From Pandoraea commovens (lineage in GTDB: Bacteria > Pseudomonadota > Gammaproteobacteria > Burkholderiales > Burkholderiaceae): a DNA stretch of 64,000 bases. The stretch covers positions 1 through 64,000 of the forward strand of contig NZ_CABPSA010000003.1 of assembly GCF_902459615.1 (NCBI RefSeq). Direction: 5' to 3'. The number at the start of each line of letters is the position of its first letter. Position 1 is the first letter of the stretch. The notes under the pieces were generated by a model. It searched no databases. It was not told where the DNA came from and was given only the letters and a program-made list of their open reading frames with translations. Below, piece by piece: positions 51,100-60,854 of the stretch. The position numbers and the translations under genes are program-made.

Positions 51100-51525
51100 A
51101 TGTCACTGAATGTCACGTGTTTATGCGGAAGTATGTCCCTGGATTTGCATGGCAGTCCCGCCGCGCGGGCGAACTGCCACTGTTCGTCATGCCGGGACTT
51201 TTACGGCACGTCGGTCTTTTCCGCGACGGCGTGGGCGTCTGAGGCGGTCAGCGTTGGCGAGCGGGCCGGACGCACGTTCAAACATCCGGAAAAGCAGATG
51301 ACGAAGACGTTCTGCGACGTCTGCGGCGAAGTCGTCTTCGGCACCAATCGCCTGGGCATGCGCGTGGTGCCGAACGCCCTCACCGCCCGCGCGACCGGCG
51401 GAAAGCTCGACGCCGCACTCGCGCCGACAATGCACCTGTTTTACCGGGAGCGCGTGGTGGATGTCGTCGACGACTTACCGAAGTACCTCGACGGCTGGGA
51501 CGGCCCCACTTACGCCGCGGCGTAA
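51100..51525 (+). CDS. GFA-family zinc-binding protein
   Basis: A 141-residue protein with GFA/CENP-V ligands: [28 protein letters not shown] and [13 protein letters not shown]. It is only distantly related to the GFA protein at 19.9 kb. The substrate is unknown; a glutathione-adduct role is possible from the family. ATG 51100 follows a gagaga element and lies directly before the first motif. Monocistronic and divergent from the DUF188 gene. Confidence 0.88.
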   Translation: MSLNVTCLCGSMSLDLHGSPAARANCHCSSCRDFYGTSVFSATAWASEAVSVGERAGRTFKHPEKQMTKTFCDVCGEVVFGTNRLGMRVVPNALTARATGGKLDAALAPTMHLFYRERVVDVVDDLPKYLDGWDGPTYAAA

Positions 51526-51594
51526 GGTCTCCCGACGACGACAACGTGCAGCGCGGACATTCGGCCCCTGAGCCAACACGGCCATGCCCCACGC

Positions 51595-52584
51595 TCAGGT
51601 CCGCGGCTCCTGTTGTCTGACTTCTGGCGAATACGGGGCTTGTGTGACGCCGTGGTCATTGATATCAAAGGTCATCAAGTCCTCTCCAATGACGAAATTC
51701 CCGCGATAGGCCGCCTGAACGCGCTCACGCAACTCATCCACGGTGGCACGCGGAATGTCCGGACGGCTGTAAAGTGAAATGTGGGCAAACACCGCCAGCT
51801 TAGGTTGGGCTTCCGAAAGAATGCGACCCGCACTCTCCGGGCTGGCGAGATATCCGTAAAAGTGATTGACGTAGTCCGGTGCGGCCCGTTCGAGTGCGCG
51901 ACTGCCAATGGCGACGCTCTGAACCATGAGGTCGGCATGCTTCGAATGTGCGACAAGGTTTTCGGAGTAAGTCGTGTCGTCGGTAATGACAACGGCGTGT
52001 CCGCCGTATTCGATGCGGTAACCGAAATCCGGTTTGACATGACCGTGCTCGATCAGGAAGGCCGAGACCTTCACCCCATCCTTTTCATAGACGATCCCAG
52101 GCTCGACTCGCTTTGCGTGGATATGCGTCGCCGGCTCGACCACCTCGCCTTCCAGCATTCGCATCCGGTTCTGGTCCTTGAACATCAGCTCGATGCCACG
52201 CGCCACGTTGTCGATGCCATCGGGTCCAAACAGGGTCATCGGCGTTTTGAGACGTCCGTCATCGGTCGGAAGCGGCGCGGTGGCATAAAGGTCGGGCAGC
52301 CCGGTGATATGGTCTGAGTTCAACAGACTGATGAAGACGGCGGAGATGTCACGCAATGGAACCTGCCGCTGATGCAGGCGCATCGCTACGCCCCGGCCGG
52401 CATCGAACAGCAGCTTTTGTGTACCCGCCTCCACAAGCACGCTGATCCCGAAGCGATTGATGTTCAGTATCGGTGTGCCGGTGCCGAGAAGCGTGACGCG
52501 CATCGTTTCAGCACTCGCCGAGGTACTCCCTATTGCGCTCAGCAGCGCCAGGATCACGCCACATTTTCGTAGCATCTTCTGCAT
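51595..52584 (-). CDS. Secreted metallo-beta-lactamase-fold (RNase Z/AtsA-like) protein with altered metal motif
   Basis: 329 residues. A Sec signal (MQKMLRKCGVILALLSAIGSTSASA) precedes an MBL fold of the RNase Z/arylsulfatase type (LLGTGTPILNINRFGISVLVEAG, LFDAGRGV). The expected HxHxDH metal motif reads SLLNSDHITGLPDL: the first two His are Leu and Asn while Asp-His remain. Later ligands persist (LIEHGHVKPDFGY, VITDDTTYSEN, FAHISLY). The protein may bind one metal or be inactive. ATG 52584 has a cggaga ribosome-binding site. It is divergent from a LysR gene. Confidence 0.85.
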   Translation of the reverse strand: MQKMLRKCGVILALLSAIGSTSASAETMRVTLLGTGTPILNINRFGISVLVEAGTQKLLFDAGRGVAMRLHQRQVPLRDISAVFISLLNSDHITGLPDLYATAPLPTDDGRLKTPMTLFGPDGIDNVARGIELMFKDQNRMRMLEGEVVEPATHIHAKRVEPGIVYEKDGVKVSAFLIEHGHVKPDFGYRIEYGGHAVVITDDTTYSENLVAHSKHADLMVQSVAIGSRALERAAPDYVNHFYGYLASPESAGRILSEAQPKLAVFAHISLYSRPDIPRATVDELRERVQAAYRGNFVIGEDLMTFDINDHGVTQAPYSPEVRQQEPRT

Positions 52585-52706
52585 ACGGGGTCTCCGATTG
52601 GTTTGATTTATCGAACTATTTGCGCATGTAGAATTGCACGACCCATCCGCGCGTCAGTAATGCTTTCTTTTTGGGGACTGATAACTTCGCGATATCAGGG
52701 TATTCC

Positions 52707-53720
52707 ATGCCACCAGTCATAGAACGACATCTTCTCGCCCGCCTGAGGGCACGACATCTGGCATTGCTTGTCGCACTGGCAGATACGCTCAGCATTCACC
52801 GTGCGGCCACGCGTCTTCACATGACGCAGCCTGCCGCGAGCAAATCGCTTCGCGAGTTGGAGACGCTGTTCGGCACACGATTATTTGATCGTCATCCACG
52901 AGGACTCAGGCCCACCGCTGCGACCCAGATCGTTATCGATCGTGCGCGGATTATGTTGACTGAGATGCAAAAGCTCGGCAGCGATCTTGAACTGATCTCC
53001 AACGGTGCCCTCGGAAAAGTTCGCGTGGGCATCATGCCGGTCGCGATTCCCGATTTTCTGAGCAAAGTGCTGACGCACTTATCGAAGAATGCGCCCGGCG
53101 TAGTGGCGGAGTTTCATGAAGGGTCGATCGACTGGATGCTCGGCGGATTGGCTCAGGGCAAGCTCGACTGCGTTGTCTGTCGACTAGGCGAAGGGACTGC
53201 AGCGACCCATTTTTGTCGGGAAGCGCTGTTCGAGGAGAGCGTTTGTATCGTCGCTCGTCATCACCATCCTCTGGCCCGGCGTAAAAAGATCACACCGGCG
53301 ATGCTTGCATCCGCCGACTGGATATTCCCGGGCGGCGATGCACCATTGCGGACGTCGATCCGGCAATTCTTCGCCGACCATCTGACGACGGTCCCGATAC
53401 CCAGGGTGGAATGTGTCTCGGTGCTTGCGAATCTGCAAATGCTGCAGGACACCGATTGGCTCGCCTTTCTTCCCCGGCCGATTGCCGTCCAATATCAGCG
53501 GCTCGGCGTCATCGCCATCCTGAACGCACCGGGCGAATGGCCCATGCCAGCCGTGGGTCTTGTGACGCGCGCGGAGACAAATCAAACGCCAGCGCTGGAC
53601 GCGTTTGTAAGCGCTGTACGGCACGTGGGGGCCGACATCGCCACAATACGCGCGAAGGCCGACTCGTCAGACCACGACAGTACCGGGAATACACGACAGG
53701 CCAGACGTCGGCCAAGTTGA
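52707..53720 (+). CDS. LysR-family transcriptional regulator
   Basis: 337 residues of the PcaQ/GbpR-like LysR branch: HLLARLRARHLALLVALADTLSIHRAATRLHMTQPAASKSLRELETLFGTRLFDRHPRGL is the DNA-binding domain, then GKVRVGIMPVAIPDFLSKVL begins the effector domain. ATG 52707 is preceded by caggg and gives the branch-typical short N-terminus. The C-terminal 25 residues are polar and run to 16 bases from the tRNA-Arg 3' end. It likely regulates the divergent MBL-fold gene. Confidence 0.9.
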   Translation: MPPVIERHLLARLRARHLALLVALADTLSIHRAATRLHMTQPAASKSLRELETLFGTRLFDRHPRGLRPTAATQIVIDRARIMLTEMQKLGSDLELISNGALGKVRVGIMPVAIPDFLSKVLTHLSKNAPGVVAEFHEGSIDWMLGGLAQGKLDCVVCRLGEGTAATHFCREALFEESVCIVARHHHPLARRKKITPAMLASADWIFPGGDAPLRTSIRQFFADHLTTVPIPRVECVSVLANLQMLQDTDWLAFLPRPIAVQYQRLGVIAILNAPGEWPMPAVGLVTRAETNQTPALDAFVSAVRHVGADIATIRAKADSSDHDSTGNTRQARRRPS

Positions 53721-53736
53721 AGCACGTCAAATTTGC

Positions 53737-53813
53737 TGGCCTGCCCAGAGGGATTCGAACCCCCGACCGTCGGCTTAGAAGGCCGATGCTCTATCCAACT
53801 GAGCTATGGGCAG
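53737..53813 (-). tRNA. tRNA-Arg (TCT)
   Basis: A 77-base tRNA on the minus strand with encoded CCA (complement of 53737-53739). The acceptor stem CTGCCCA/TGGGCAG is perfect, D-stem GCTC/GAGC, anticodon stem TCGGC/GCCGA with loop CTTCTAA, giving anticodon TCT. The T-arm is ggttcgaatccctc. No duplicate of its 3' end was noticed nearby that would mark an integrated element. Confidence 0.96.
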
Positions 53814-54008
53814 TGCGTGATGGCGGCGATCGAGTATCGCTGCCGGAGAGACTCGGGGGGCTGAGTGCACGTGAAACGTGCGCCACATCCGAGTAATCGG
53901 CGATTATAGCGCACGTACAGGCCAGTTTCATGCGCGGCGCTTCGGGAGTTGTCCCCTTTGCGTGCCATCTCGTTCGCATCTAGACTTCAGGTGTGGAGGA
54001 ACGCGCTC

Positions 54009-55214
54009 ATGAACGAGATCGAACGCGAACAACGCTTTGGTGCGCACAACTACTCACCCCTGCCCGTCGTGCTCTCGCATGCCAAGGGCGTCTGGGTCTG
54101 GGACGTCGAGGGCAATCGCTATCTCGACATGATGAGCGCCTATTCCGCCGTCAGTCACGGGCACGCGCATCCGCGTCTCGTCGCCGCGCTCACCGCGCAG
54201 GCGCAGCGCCTCGCCGTCGTCTCCCGTGCCTTCTACACCGACCGCCTCGGCGCTTTTCTCGAACGCCTCTGCGATCTCACCACGCTCGGCGGCGCCCTGC
54301 CCATGAACACCGGCGCGGAAGCCGTCGAAACCGCCATCAAGGCGGCGCGTCGCTGGGGCTACAGCGTCAAGCGAATTCCCGCCGAGCGCGCCGAAATCAT
54401 CGTCGCCGACGGTAATTTCCACGGGCGCACCACCACCATCGTCGGCTTCTCGTCGGAACCCGCCTATCGCGCTGACTTCGGGCCGTTCGCACCCGGCTTC
54501 ATCCGCGTGCCGTATGGCGACATCGACGCCGTGCGCGCCGCCATCACCCCCAACACCTGCGCCGTCCTGTTCGAAACCATTCAGGGCGAAGGCGGCATCG
54601 TCGTGCCGCCCGACGGCTTTCTTCGCGGACTGCGTCAACTGTGCACCGAGCAGAACGTCCTCATGCTGCTCGACGAAATTCAATCGGGTCTGGGACGCAC
54701 CGGCCGATGGTTTGCCTATCAGCACGAAGGCATCGTGCCGGACGGCATCATGCTCGGCAAAGCGCTTGGCGGCGGCTTGCTGCCCGTGTCCGCTTTCGTC
54801 GCGCGACGCGACGTCATCGACCTGTTCGAGCCGGGCAGCCACGGCTCGACGTTCGGTGGCAACGCGCTTGCAGCCACCGTCGCGCTCGAAGCGCTCGACG
54901 TCATGGCCGACGAAGACCTACCGGGCAGAAGTGCGGAAATGGGCGAATACCTGCTTTCGCGCCTGCACGCGATTCATTCGCCGCTGATTCGGGAAGTGCG
55001 CGGACGCGGCCTGTGGGCTGGCATCGAAATCGATCCCGCTCGGGCCGACGCGCACGACCTCTCGATGCGGATGCTAAGACGGCGCGTACTCGCCAAGGAA
55101 ACCCGCTCGACAGTGCTGCGTCTCGCGCCGCCACTCGTCATCGAACGTGCGGAAATCGACAGTTGTATCGGCGCGCTCAAGGCGGTGCTGGCCGAAGCCG
55201 AAGGGGATCGCTGA
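54009..55214 (+). CDS. rocD: Ornithine--oxo-acid aminotransferase RocD
   Basis: A 401-residue class III PLP aminotransferase. MNTGAEAVETAIKAARRWGY and NFHGRTTTIVGFSSEPAYRADFGPF bind PLP phosphate; LLDEIQSGLGRTGRWFAYQHEGIVPDGIMLGKALGGG holds the Asp and Schiff-base Lys. The N-terminus EIEREQRFGAHNYSPLPVVLSHAKGVWVWDVEGNRYLDMMSAYSAV is typical of ornithine aminotransferase, converting ornithine to glutamate semialdehyde in arginine/ornithine catabolism. ATG 54009 follows gaggaacg; an in-frame start at 53949 is unlikely. Confidence 0.93.
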   Translation: MNEIEREQRFGAHNYSPLPVVLSHAKGVWVWDVEGNRYLDMMSAYSAVSHGHAHPRLVAALTAQAQRLAVVSRAFYTDRLGAFLERLCDLTTLGGALPMNTGAEAVETAIKAARRWGYSVKRIPAERAEIIVADGNFHGRTTTIVGFSSEPAYRADFGPFAPGFIRVPYGDIDAVRAAITPNTCAVLFETIQGEGGIVVPPDGFLRGLRQLCTEQNVLMLLDEIQSGLGRTGRWFAYQHEGIVPDGIMLGKALGGGLLPVSAFVARRDVIDLFEPGSHGSTFGGNALAATVALEALDVMADEDLPGRSAEMGEYLLSRLHAIHSPLIREVRGRGLWAGIEIDPARADAHDLSMRMLRRRVLAKETRSTVLRLAPPLVIERAEIDSCIGALKAVLAEAEGDR

Positions 55215-55249
55215 GCCACGTCTCAATGACATCAATGGCATCAATGACC

Positions 55250-55579
55250 TCAATGCGCCGACGACTTCGACCAGAGATTCATTACCAGTACCCCGGCGAT
55301 GATGAGCGCCATACCGAGCAATGCCGGTACGTCGAGTTTCTGACCGAAGAGCACGCGTGACGCAATCGAGATGAGAACGATACCCAGTCCCGACCACATC
55401 GCATAGGCGATGCCCACCGGGATCGTGCGCAGCGTGAGCGACAGCATGTAAAACGCAATGCCATACCCGACGACGACCAGCGCCACCGGACCGACGCGTG
55501 AGAATCCGTCGGATGCCTTCAATGCCGACGTCGCAATCACTTCCGCCACGATTGCCACCAACAGGTACACGTACTCCAT
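55250..55579 (-). CDS. Small multidrug resistance (SMR/EmrE-type) transporter
   Basis: A 109-residue protein with four membrane segments. The essential glutamate of SMR pumps is Glu13 in [17 protein letters not shown], and [20 protein letters not shown] matches the EmrE TM2-TM3 region. Members export quaternary cations or polyamines as dimers with protons. ATG 55579 has an aaaggag ribosome-binding site. It converges with rocD and is divergent from alaC. Confidence 0.93.
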   Translation of the reverse strand: MEYVYLLVAIVAEVIATSALKASDGFSRVGPVALVVVGYGIAFYMLSLTLRTIPVGIAYAMWSGLGIVLISIASRVLFGQKLDVPALLGMALIIAGVLVMNLWSKSSAH

Positions 55580-55834
55580 CGACACTCCTTTCGCTTTCGC
55601 GCTGCCCGGTTCAAGGCCGGTCATCTTAACCGACGGACTTGCTCAGCGCCGCTCACGTCGCGCGTCCTCCTGTGCAACACACTGTGCCCGAAGGCGCGTC
55701 CCCCCCATTGCAAAATTCGCTTGCAAGAATGTCTTGCCAAAGCGCCCGACGCCGCGCTACAGTCGCCGTCACGGTGTGGCCAGCACACCGGCGTCGCTCG
55801 GACGGTTCCGGGCGCTTACGTTCCAGGGTTCAAC

Positions 55835-57052
55835 ATGTCCAGCTCTCAGGGCTCGCGCAGCTTTGCGCGCATCAATCGTCTTCCCCCGTACGTTTTCAAC
55901 ATCACCGCCGAACTGAAGATGGCCGCGCGCCGTCGTGGCGAGGACATCATCGATCTGTCGATGGGTAACCCCGACGGGGCCACGCCGCCGCATATCGTCA
56001 ATAAGCTCGTCGAAGTCGCACAACGTCCCGATACCCACGGCTACTCGACCTCGCGCGGCATTCCGCGCCTGCGTCGCGCCATTACGCGCTGGTACAAGGA
56101 CCGCTACGACGTCGAACTCGACCCCGAGCGCGAAGCCATCGTCACCATCGGTTCGAAGGAAGGCCTCGCCCACCTGATGCTCGCCACGCTGGATCAGGGC
56201 GACACGGTGCTCGTGCCGAATCCGTCCTACCCGATTCACATCTACGGCGCAGTGATCGCCGGTGCGAACATCCGCTCCGTGCCGATGACGCCCGGTATCG
56301 ACTTCTTCACCGAACTCGAACGCGGCATTCGCGAAAGCCATCCGAAGCCCAAGATGGTGATCCTCGGCTTCCCGTCGAATCCTACGGCGCAATGCGTCGA
56401 GCTGGAATTCTTCGAGCGCGTTGTCGATCTCGCGCGCAAACACGACATTCTCGTGGTGCACGATCTGGCCTATGCCGACATCGTGTATGACGGCTACAAA
56501 GCGCCGTCCATCATGCAGGTACCCGGCGCGCAGGACGTCGCCGTCGAATTCTTCACGCTGTCCAAGAGCTACAACATGGCCGGGTGGCGTATCGGCTTCA
56601 TGGTCGGCAACGCGGAACTGGTCGCGGCACTCGCGCGCATCAAGAGCTATCACGACTACGGCACGTTCACGCCGGTTCAGGTCGCAGCCATCGCCGCACT
56701 CGAAGGCGATCAGACGTGCGTCGAGGAAATTCGAGAGCAGTACCAGCGCCGCCGCGACGTGCTCTACAAAGGACTGACGGAAGCAGGCTGGGCGGTCGAT
56801 CTGCCGAAAGCGTCGATGTACATCTGGGCACGCATTCCCGAACCGTACCGTGCGCTCGGTTCGCTCGAATTCGCCAAGAAGCTGCTCGCGCAGGCGAAGG
56901 TGTCGGTCTCGCCGGGCATCGGCTTCGGCGAGTATGGCGACGAATACGTGCGCTTCGCGCTGATCGAAAACGAGTCGCGCATCCGTCAGGCCGTGCGCGG
57001 CATCAAGCATATGTTCCGTGAAGACGGGCTGGTGCAGCCGGTCACCGCATAA
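55835..57052 (+). CDS. alaC: AlaC-like alanine/pyruvate aminotransferase
   Basis: A 405-residue class I aminotransferase. [37 protein letters not shown] is the AlaC/YfdZ-type start; [28 protein letters not shown] and the PLP lysine in [20 protein letters not shown] complete the fold. AlaC catalyses glutamate + pyruvate to alanine + 2-oxoglutarate. ATG 55835 follows ccaggg; a longer in-frame reading from 55721 lacks a sensible N-terminus. A strong terminator follows. Confidence 0.9.
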   Translation: MSSSQGSRSFARINRLPPYVFNITAELKMAARRRGEDIIDLSMGNPDGATPPHIVNKLVEVAQRPDTHGYSTSRGIPRLRRAITRWYKDRYDVELDPEREAIVTIGSKEGLAHLMLATLDQGDTVLVPNPSYPIHIYGAVIAGANIRSVPMTPGIDFFTELERGIRESHPKPKMVILGFPSNPTAQCVELEFFERVVDLARKHDILVVHDLAYADIVYDGYKAPSIMQVPGAQDVAVEFFTLSKSYNMAGWRIGFMVGNAELVAALARIKSYHDYGTFTPVQVAAIAALEGDQTCVEEIREQYQRRRDVLYKGLTEAGWAVDLPKASMYIWARIPEPYRALGSLEFAKKLLAQAKVSVSPGIGFGEYGDEYVRFALIENESRIRQAVRGIKHMFREDGLVQPVTA

Positions 57053-57081
57053 CGATAACGGTAGCCGTCGAGTACGACGAA

Positions 57082-57114
57082 AAAAGGGGGACGCATCGGA
57101 TGCGTCCCCCTTTT
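57082..57114. terminator. Bidirectional intrinsic terminator after alaC
   Basis: A perfect 15-bp inverted repeat (57082-57096 and 57100-57114; core GGGGGACGCAT) with a 3-base loop, flanked by AAAA and TTTT. It ends alaC and the convergent thiolase/ligase/DUF296 operon. Confidence 0.93.
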
Positions 57115-57138
57115 CGCTTTCTGCCACCGCTTACACGC

Positions 57139-57552
57139 TCAGGCTGGCAACCACTCCTGCAACGTCACCTCGATGGTGATAAACGAGAGATTGCCGCCGC
57201 GCACGAAGCGTCCCGCAAACATGCGGCCTTCGGTGTCCGCCACCATGCCGTGCAGCATCGGCATGGCACTCGCTGCCCCAGGACGCGCATCCACCTCGCC
57301 GAATACATTGAGGATCTCCACCCCTGGGCCGTTCACCACCTGCTCGCGCCAGCCGTCGCCAGCGCGAAACGCCAGCCTCGCATCGATCAGACTCCCGACC
57401 GCACCACGCACAATCGCGCGCGCAATCGAATGCTCGGCGCACAGCGCTTCGATGCTTTCCGTCAGATCCTGATTCGGCTTCAGACGTGCCACCACCAACC
57501 TGCCCAACGTGCCATTCTCGATGGCGACGGGAACATCCAGCGCGACACTCAT
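57139..57552 (-). CDS. PPC/DUF296 domain protein (second of a tandem pair)
   Basis: A 137-residue protein with a PPC (plant and prokaryote conserved, DUF296) fold: GRLVVARLKPNQDLTESIEALCAEHSIARAIVRGAVGSLIDARLAF, then the HGMVADTEGRMFAGRFVRG His-containing strand. Bacterial members are trimeric and often sit in acyl-CoA or aromatic catabolic operons with unknown activity. Its ATGA overlaps the preceding gene's stop. Last gene of the thiolase-ligase operon, ahead of the terminator at 57.1 kb. Confidence 0.8.
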   Translation of the reverse strand: MSVALDVPVAIENGTLGRLVVARLKPNQDLTESIEALCAEHSIARAIVRGAVGSLIDARLAFRAGDGWREQVVNGPGVEILNVFGEVDARPGAASAMPMLHGMVADTEGRMFAGRFVRGGNLSFITIEVTLQEWLPA

Positions 57553-58085
57553 GACAGTTCTCCCGCCACCGGACGCAACAGATGAAACCGCGTCTCCTCG
57601 TCGTCCCCCGTCACGTAACCGCCGTGCGCAAAGAGACAAAGACGAATCACCACCGGCTCGTCTCCGGCCCACGTGTGATCGAGAATCAGATGTCCGCCAT
57701 GCAACTCGCCCGACGGATCGGAAAAGCCCGCATGGCAGTGCATCAGCGTCGCGCCGTCGGCCGTTCGGCCCACGGTAATCGCGCCGCCGATCAGATCGAC
57801 TTCGCGCATCTCGTCGACCGGCTGACCATAGCCGAAGGGACGATCCGCATCCGTCGTGTTCTCGATCATGTGGTACCGCAGACCTCGCGCGGTCCCCGCA
57901 CAGAAACGCCCGACGCCGCCGCCGTACGCATAGCGGGATAACGCCGCGCGCAAAGCCTCGCCGAGATTGGCACCAGTCCGGATCGTCACGCGCAGTTCGT
58001 GCTGCCCGCTCAACACGCAGTCTTCCACACGGGGTAACGTGGGGGCGCCAGCATGTCGATAGACCCGTGAAAGCGCAGGTTTCAT
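57549..58085 (-). CDS. PPC/DUF296 domain protein (first of a tandem pair)
   Basis: A 178-residue protein of the same PPC/DUF296 type but longer: GQHELRVTIRTGANLGEALRAALSRYAYGGGVGRFCAGTARGL, VDLIGGAITVGRTADGATLMHCHAGFSDPSGELHGGHLILDHTWAGDEPVVI. Three His cluster in HCHAGF and HGGHL, a probable metal or substrate site. ATG 58085 gives MKPALSRVYRHAGAP. It overlaps the ligase gene by 4 bases upstream and the second DUF296 gene by 4 bases downstream. Two tandem DUF296 paralogues suggest a hetero-oligomer. Confidence 0.75.
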   Translation of the reverse strand: MKPALSRVYRHAGAPTLPRVEDCVLSGQHELRVTIRTGANLGEALRAALSRYAYGGGVGRFCAGTARGLRYHMIENTTDADRPFGYGQPVDEMREVDLIGGAITVGRTADGATLMHCHAGFSDPSGELHGGHLILDHTWAGDEPVVIRLCLFAHGGYVTGDDEETRFHLLRPVAGELS

Positions 58086-59659
58086 AGTCGATAGTCTCCT
58101 TGCTCTTCGAGCATCGTCTTGATTTGCTTCTTCACGATCTTGCCGTAGCCCGATTTGGGCATGGCACTCCAGAACACGAAGCGACGCGGCCACTTGTAGC
58201 GGGCAATACGCGCTTCGAGATGTCCGAGCAGTTCATCGGCCTGAGCGGCCATGCCTTCCCGGGCGACCACCACCGCGAGCCCGCTCTCGCCCCACTTGGG
58301 GTCGGGCACGCCAAGCACCGCGCACTCCGACACGCACGGATGCGTGAGCAGCGCTTCCTCGATCTCGCGCGGGTAGACGTTCGAGCCACCCGAGATGTAC
58401 ATGTCCGAGGCCCGGCCCGTGATGTACAGGAACCCCTGCGCATCCACATGACCCAGGTCGCCGGTGTGGAACCAGTCGTCCTTGAACGCCTTGGCGTTGG
58501 CGTCCGGATTGTTGTGATACCCCATGAAGACGGCCGGACCGCGCACGCAGATTTCGCCCGACGCAAACGCCGGCTGACGCTGCCCCTGCTCGTCCAGAAT
58601 CGCCACCTCCATACCGGTGCGCGGCACCCCGCACGTGCCGACGCGTGCATCGGGCGCATCGTCGTCATCGCTATGCAGCCACGGCGGCAGCACCGTGATG
58701 TTGCCCGTCACCTCGCCCAGTCCGTAGTACTGCACCAGCACGCGGCCCAGCTTCTGCAACGCGTACTTCTGATCGGCGCGGTACATTGGCGCGCCCGCGT
58801 AGATCACGAAACGCAGCGAGCTATGGTCGTAGCGATCCACCGCCGGATCTTCCACCAGCATCTTGACGATGGTCGGCACCGTGAACATGTTGTCGACCCG
58901 ATGGCGCTCGATTGCCTGCCAGACCTGTTCCGCGTCCATCTTCTCGCCCGGCAGCAACACGCTCGCCGCACCGCGCGCCGTGTTGACGATGGCATGAATG
59001 CCCGCGCCATGCGAGAGCGGGGCGACGACCATCGAGCGGCTGCGATACGTGATGCCGGGCATCAGATCGGCCAGATGGTTGGTGACGACGAACGCCATCT
59101 GCCCATGCGAGAGTACGCCCGCCTTCGGATGGCCGGTTGTGCCCGAGGTGTAGAAGAACCACAAGGGATCTTCGTACTCCACCTCCTCCTCGTACCCGTC
59201 TGCGCCCATGTGTTCGGCAACGAGCGTCTCGTAATGCAGCTCGCCCGCACGCGGCGCACCGAGGGCGATGACGTGTCGCAATGCGGGCGACGCCGCCCGT
59301 ACCGCATCGACGTGGCCTTCGAAACCCGCGTCGTAAATCATCACGCAAGCGCCGCTCGACTGCCCCAGATACGCCGCTTCGGGGGCGGTGATGCGGAAGT
59401 TCGTCGGCACCCACACGGCCCCGAGGCGAAACGCAATCCACGCGCTCTCGAAAATCGGCAGGTTGTTACGCGAATGCACGAGCAACTTGTCGCCCTTCTT
59501 CACGCCGAGCTTGCGCAGCGCGTCGACGGCAGCGTTCACGCGGGCGTCGATCTCGCCCCACGTCGCTACGTTGTCGCCGACGATCAGACCGGCTTCGTCC
59601 GGGTGCCGGCGTGCGACGTCGGCCAACAGCCGGCCGAGGTTCATAACCTTCTTGAGCAT
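58082..59659 (-). CDS. Acyl-CoA synthetase (AMP-forming, ANL superfamily)
   Basis: 525 residues. The P-loop-like FFYTSGTTGHPKAGVLSHG (about 168-186), the YYGLGEVTG adenylate motif, WFHTGDLGHVDAQGFLYITGRASDMYISGGSNVYPREIEEAL (A7-A8) and the catalytic Lys region PKSGYGKIVKK (A10) mark a complete AMP-dependent ligase. It activates an organic acid to its CoA thioester; by context the acid imported by the divergent TRAP system or an aromatic/branched acid. It starts 28 bases after the thiolase gene and overlaps the DUF296 gene. Confidence 0.92.
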   Translation of the reverse strand: MLKKVMNLGRLLADVARRHPDEAGLIVGDNVATWGEIDARVNAAVDALRKLGVKKGDKLLVHSRNNLPIFESAWIAFRLGAVWVPTNFRITAPEAAYLGQSSGACVMIYDAGFEGHVDAVRAASPALRHVIALGAPRAGELHYETLVAEHMGADGYEEEVEYEDPLWFFYTSGTTGHPKAGVLSHGQMAFVVTNHLADLMPGITYRSRSMVVAPLSHGAGIHAIVNTARGAASVLLPGEKMDAEQVWQAIERHRVDNMFTVPTIVKMLVEDPAVDRYDHSSLRFVIYAGAPMYRADQKYALQKLGRVLVQYYGLGEVTGNITVLPPWLHSDDDDAPDARVGTCGVPRTGMEVAILDEQGQRQPAFASGEICVRGPAVFMGYHNNPDANAKAFKDDWFHTGDLGHVDAQGFLYITGRASDMYISGGSNVYPREIEEALLTHPCVSECAVLGVPDPKWGESGLAVVVAREGMAAQADELLGHLEARIARYKWPRRFVFWSAMPKSGYGKIVKKQIKTMLEEQGDYRL

Positions 59660-59687
59660 TTCTCGTCTCCTTGATGGCCCGGCACGC

Positions 59688-60854
59688 TTAGCGCGCTTCG
59701 AGAATGCTCACGTAGTTCGCCACGGCCGCGCCGCCCATGTTGAAGACGCCCGCCAGCTTCGCATCGGGAATCTGCATGTCGCCCGCCGTACCCGTCAGTT
59801 GCATGGCCGCCATGACGTGCATCGAGACGCCGGTAGCCCCCACGGGATGCCCCTTCGCTTTCAGACCGCCCGAGGGATTCACCGGCAGCAGCCCGTTCTT
59901 TTCCGTCAACCCTTCGGCGAGGACACTCGCGCCCTGCCCCGGCTTGGCCAGCCCCATCGCTTCGTATTCGATGAGCTCGGCGATGGTGAAGCAGTCGTGC
60001 GTCTCGACCAGCGACAGATCCTTGAGCGACACCCCGGCCACGCCCAGCGCCTGACGCCATGCATGCTGCCCGCCTTCGAACGCCAGCGGGTCGCGGCGCG
60101 AGAGCGGCAGATAGTCGTTGACCTGCACAGCGGCGCGGAAGCCGACCGCCTTGGGCATGCCGCGTGCAACGTCCGCCTTGGAGATGACGAGCGCAGCCGC
60201 ACCGTCCGACACCATCGAACAGTCGGTGCGCTTGAGCGGCCCGGCCACGAACGGGTTCTTCTCGGAGACGTTGCGGCAGAAGTCGTAGCCAAAGTCGCGA
60301 CGCATATGCGCGTACGGATTCACCGAGCCGTTGCGATGGTTCTTCGCGGCAATGCGCGCGAGCGCATCGGACTGATCGCCGTAGCGGTCGAAGTAGGCCT
60401 GCGCGATGGTGCCGAACACGCCCGCGAAGCCACCGGGAATCCCGGCCTCCTCACGTGCATACGAACACTTGAGCAGCACTTCACCGACCTGCGGCGTGGC
60501 GAGTTCGGTCATCTTCTCGAAGCCGATCACGAGCACATGTGTGGCTTTGCCCGCTTCGATGGATTGCAACCCGCCGTGCACGGCAGCCGAACCGGTCGCG
60601 CACGCATTTTCGTAGCGTGTGGCGGGTTTGAAACGCAGGCCGGGAATGCGGTTGAAGATGAGCGACGACGGGAAGTCCTGATACAGGAAACCGCCGTTGA
60701 AGGTGCCGACGTGAATGGAATCGATCTGTTCGGGCGAGAGGCCCGCATCGTCGAGGGCGGCCTGGGCGACGTCGGCCAGCAGGACCTCGGCGTCGACGTT
60801 ATCGAGTTTGCCGAACTGGGAGTGGGCCCAGCCGGTAAGGCATGCAGCAACCAT
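59688..60854 (-). CDS. Thiolase-family acetyl-CoA acetyltransferase (SCP-x type)
   Basis: 388 residues. The nucleophilic Cys is in YENACATGSAAVHGG (about residue 86). The C-terminal thiolase motifs are ETHDCFTIAELIEYEAMGL and GGLKAKGHPVGATGVSMH with the catalytic His; VFNMGGAAVANYVSILEAR ends the protein. The sequence is closer to SCP-x/non-decarboxylating thiolases than to PhaA, so cleavage of a substituted 3-ketoacyl-CoA is likely. ATG 60854 has ggagacac. First gene of thiolase-ligase-DUF296-DUF296, divergent from the TRAP genes. Confidence 0.9.
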   Translation of the reverse strand: MVAACLTGWAHSQFGKLDNVDAEVLLADVAQAALDDAGLSPEQIDSIHVGTFNGGFLYQDFPSSLIFNRIPGLRFKPATRYENACATGSAAVHGGLQSIEAGKATHVLVIGFEKMTELATPQVGEVLLKCSYAREEAGIPGGFAGVFGTIAQAYFDRYGDQSDALARIAAKNHRNGSVNPYAHMRRDFGYDFCRNVSEKNPFVAGPLKRTDCSMVSDGAAALVISKADVARGMPKAVGFRAAVQVNDYLPLSRRDPLAFEGGQHAWRQALGVAGVSLKDLSLVETHDCFTIAELIEYEAMGLAKPGQGASVLAEGLTEKNGLLPVNPSGGLKAKGHPVGATGVSMHVMAAMQLTGTAGDMQIPDAKLAGVFNMGGAAVANYVSILEAR

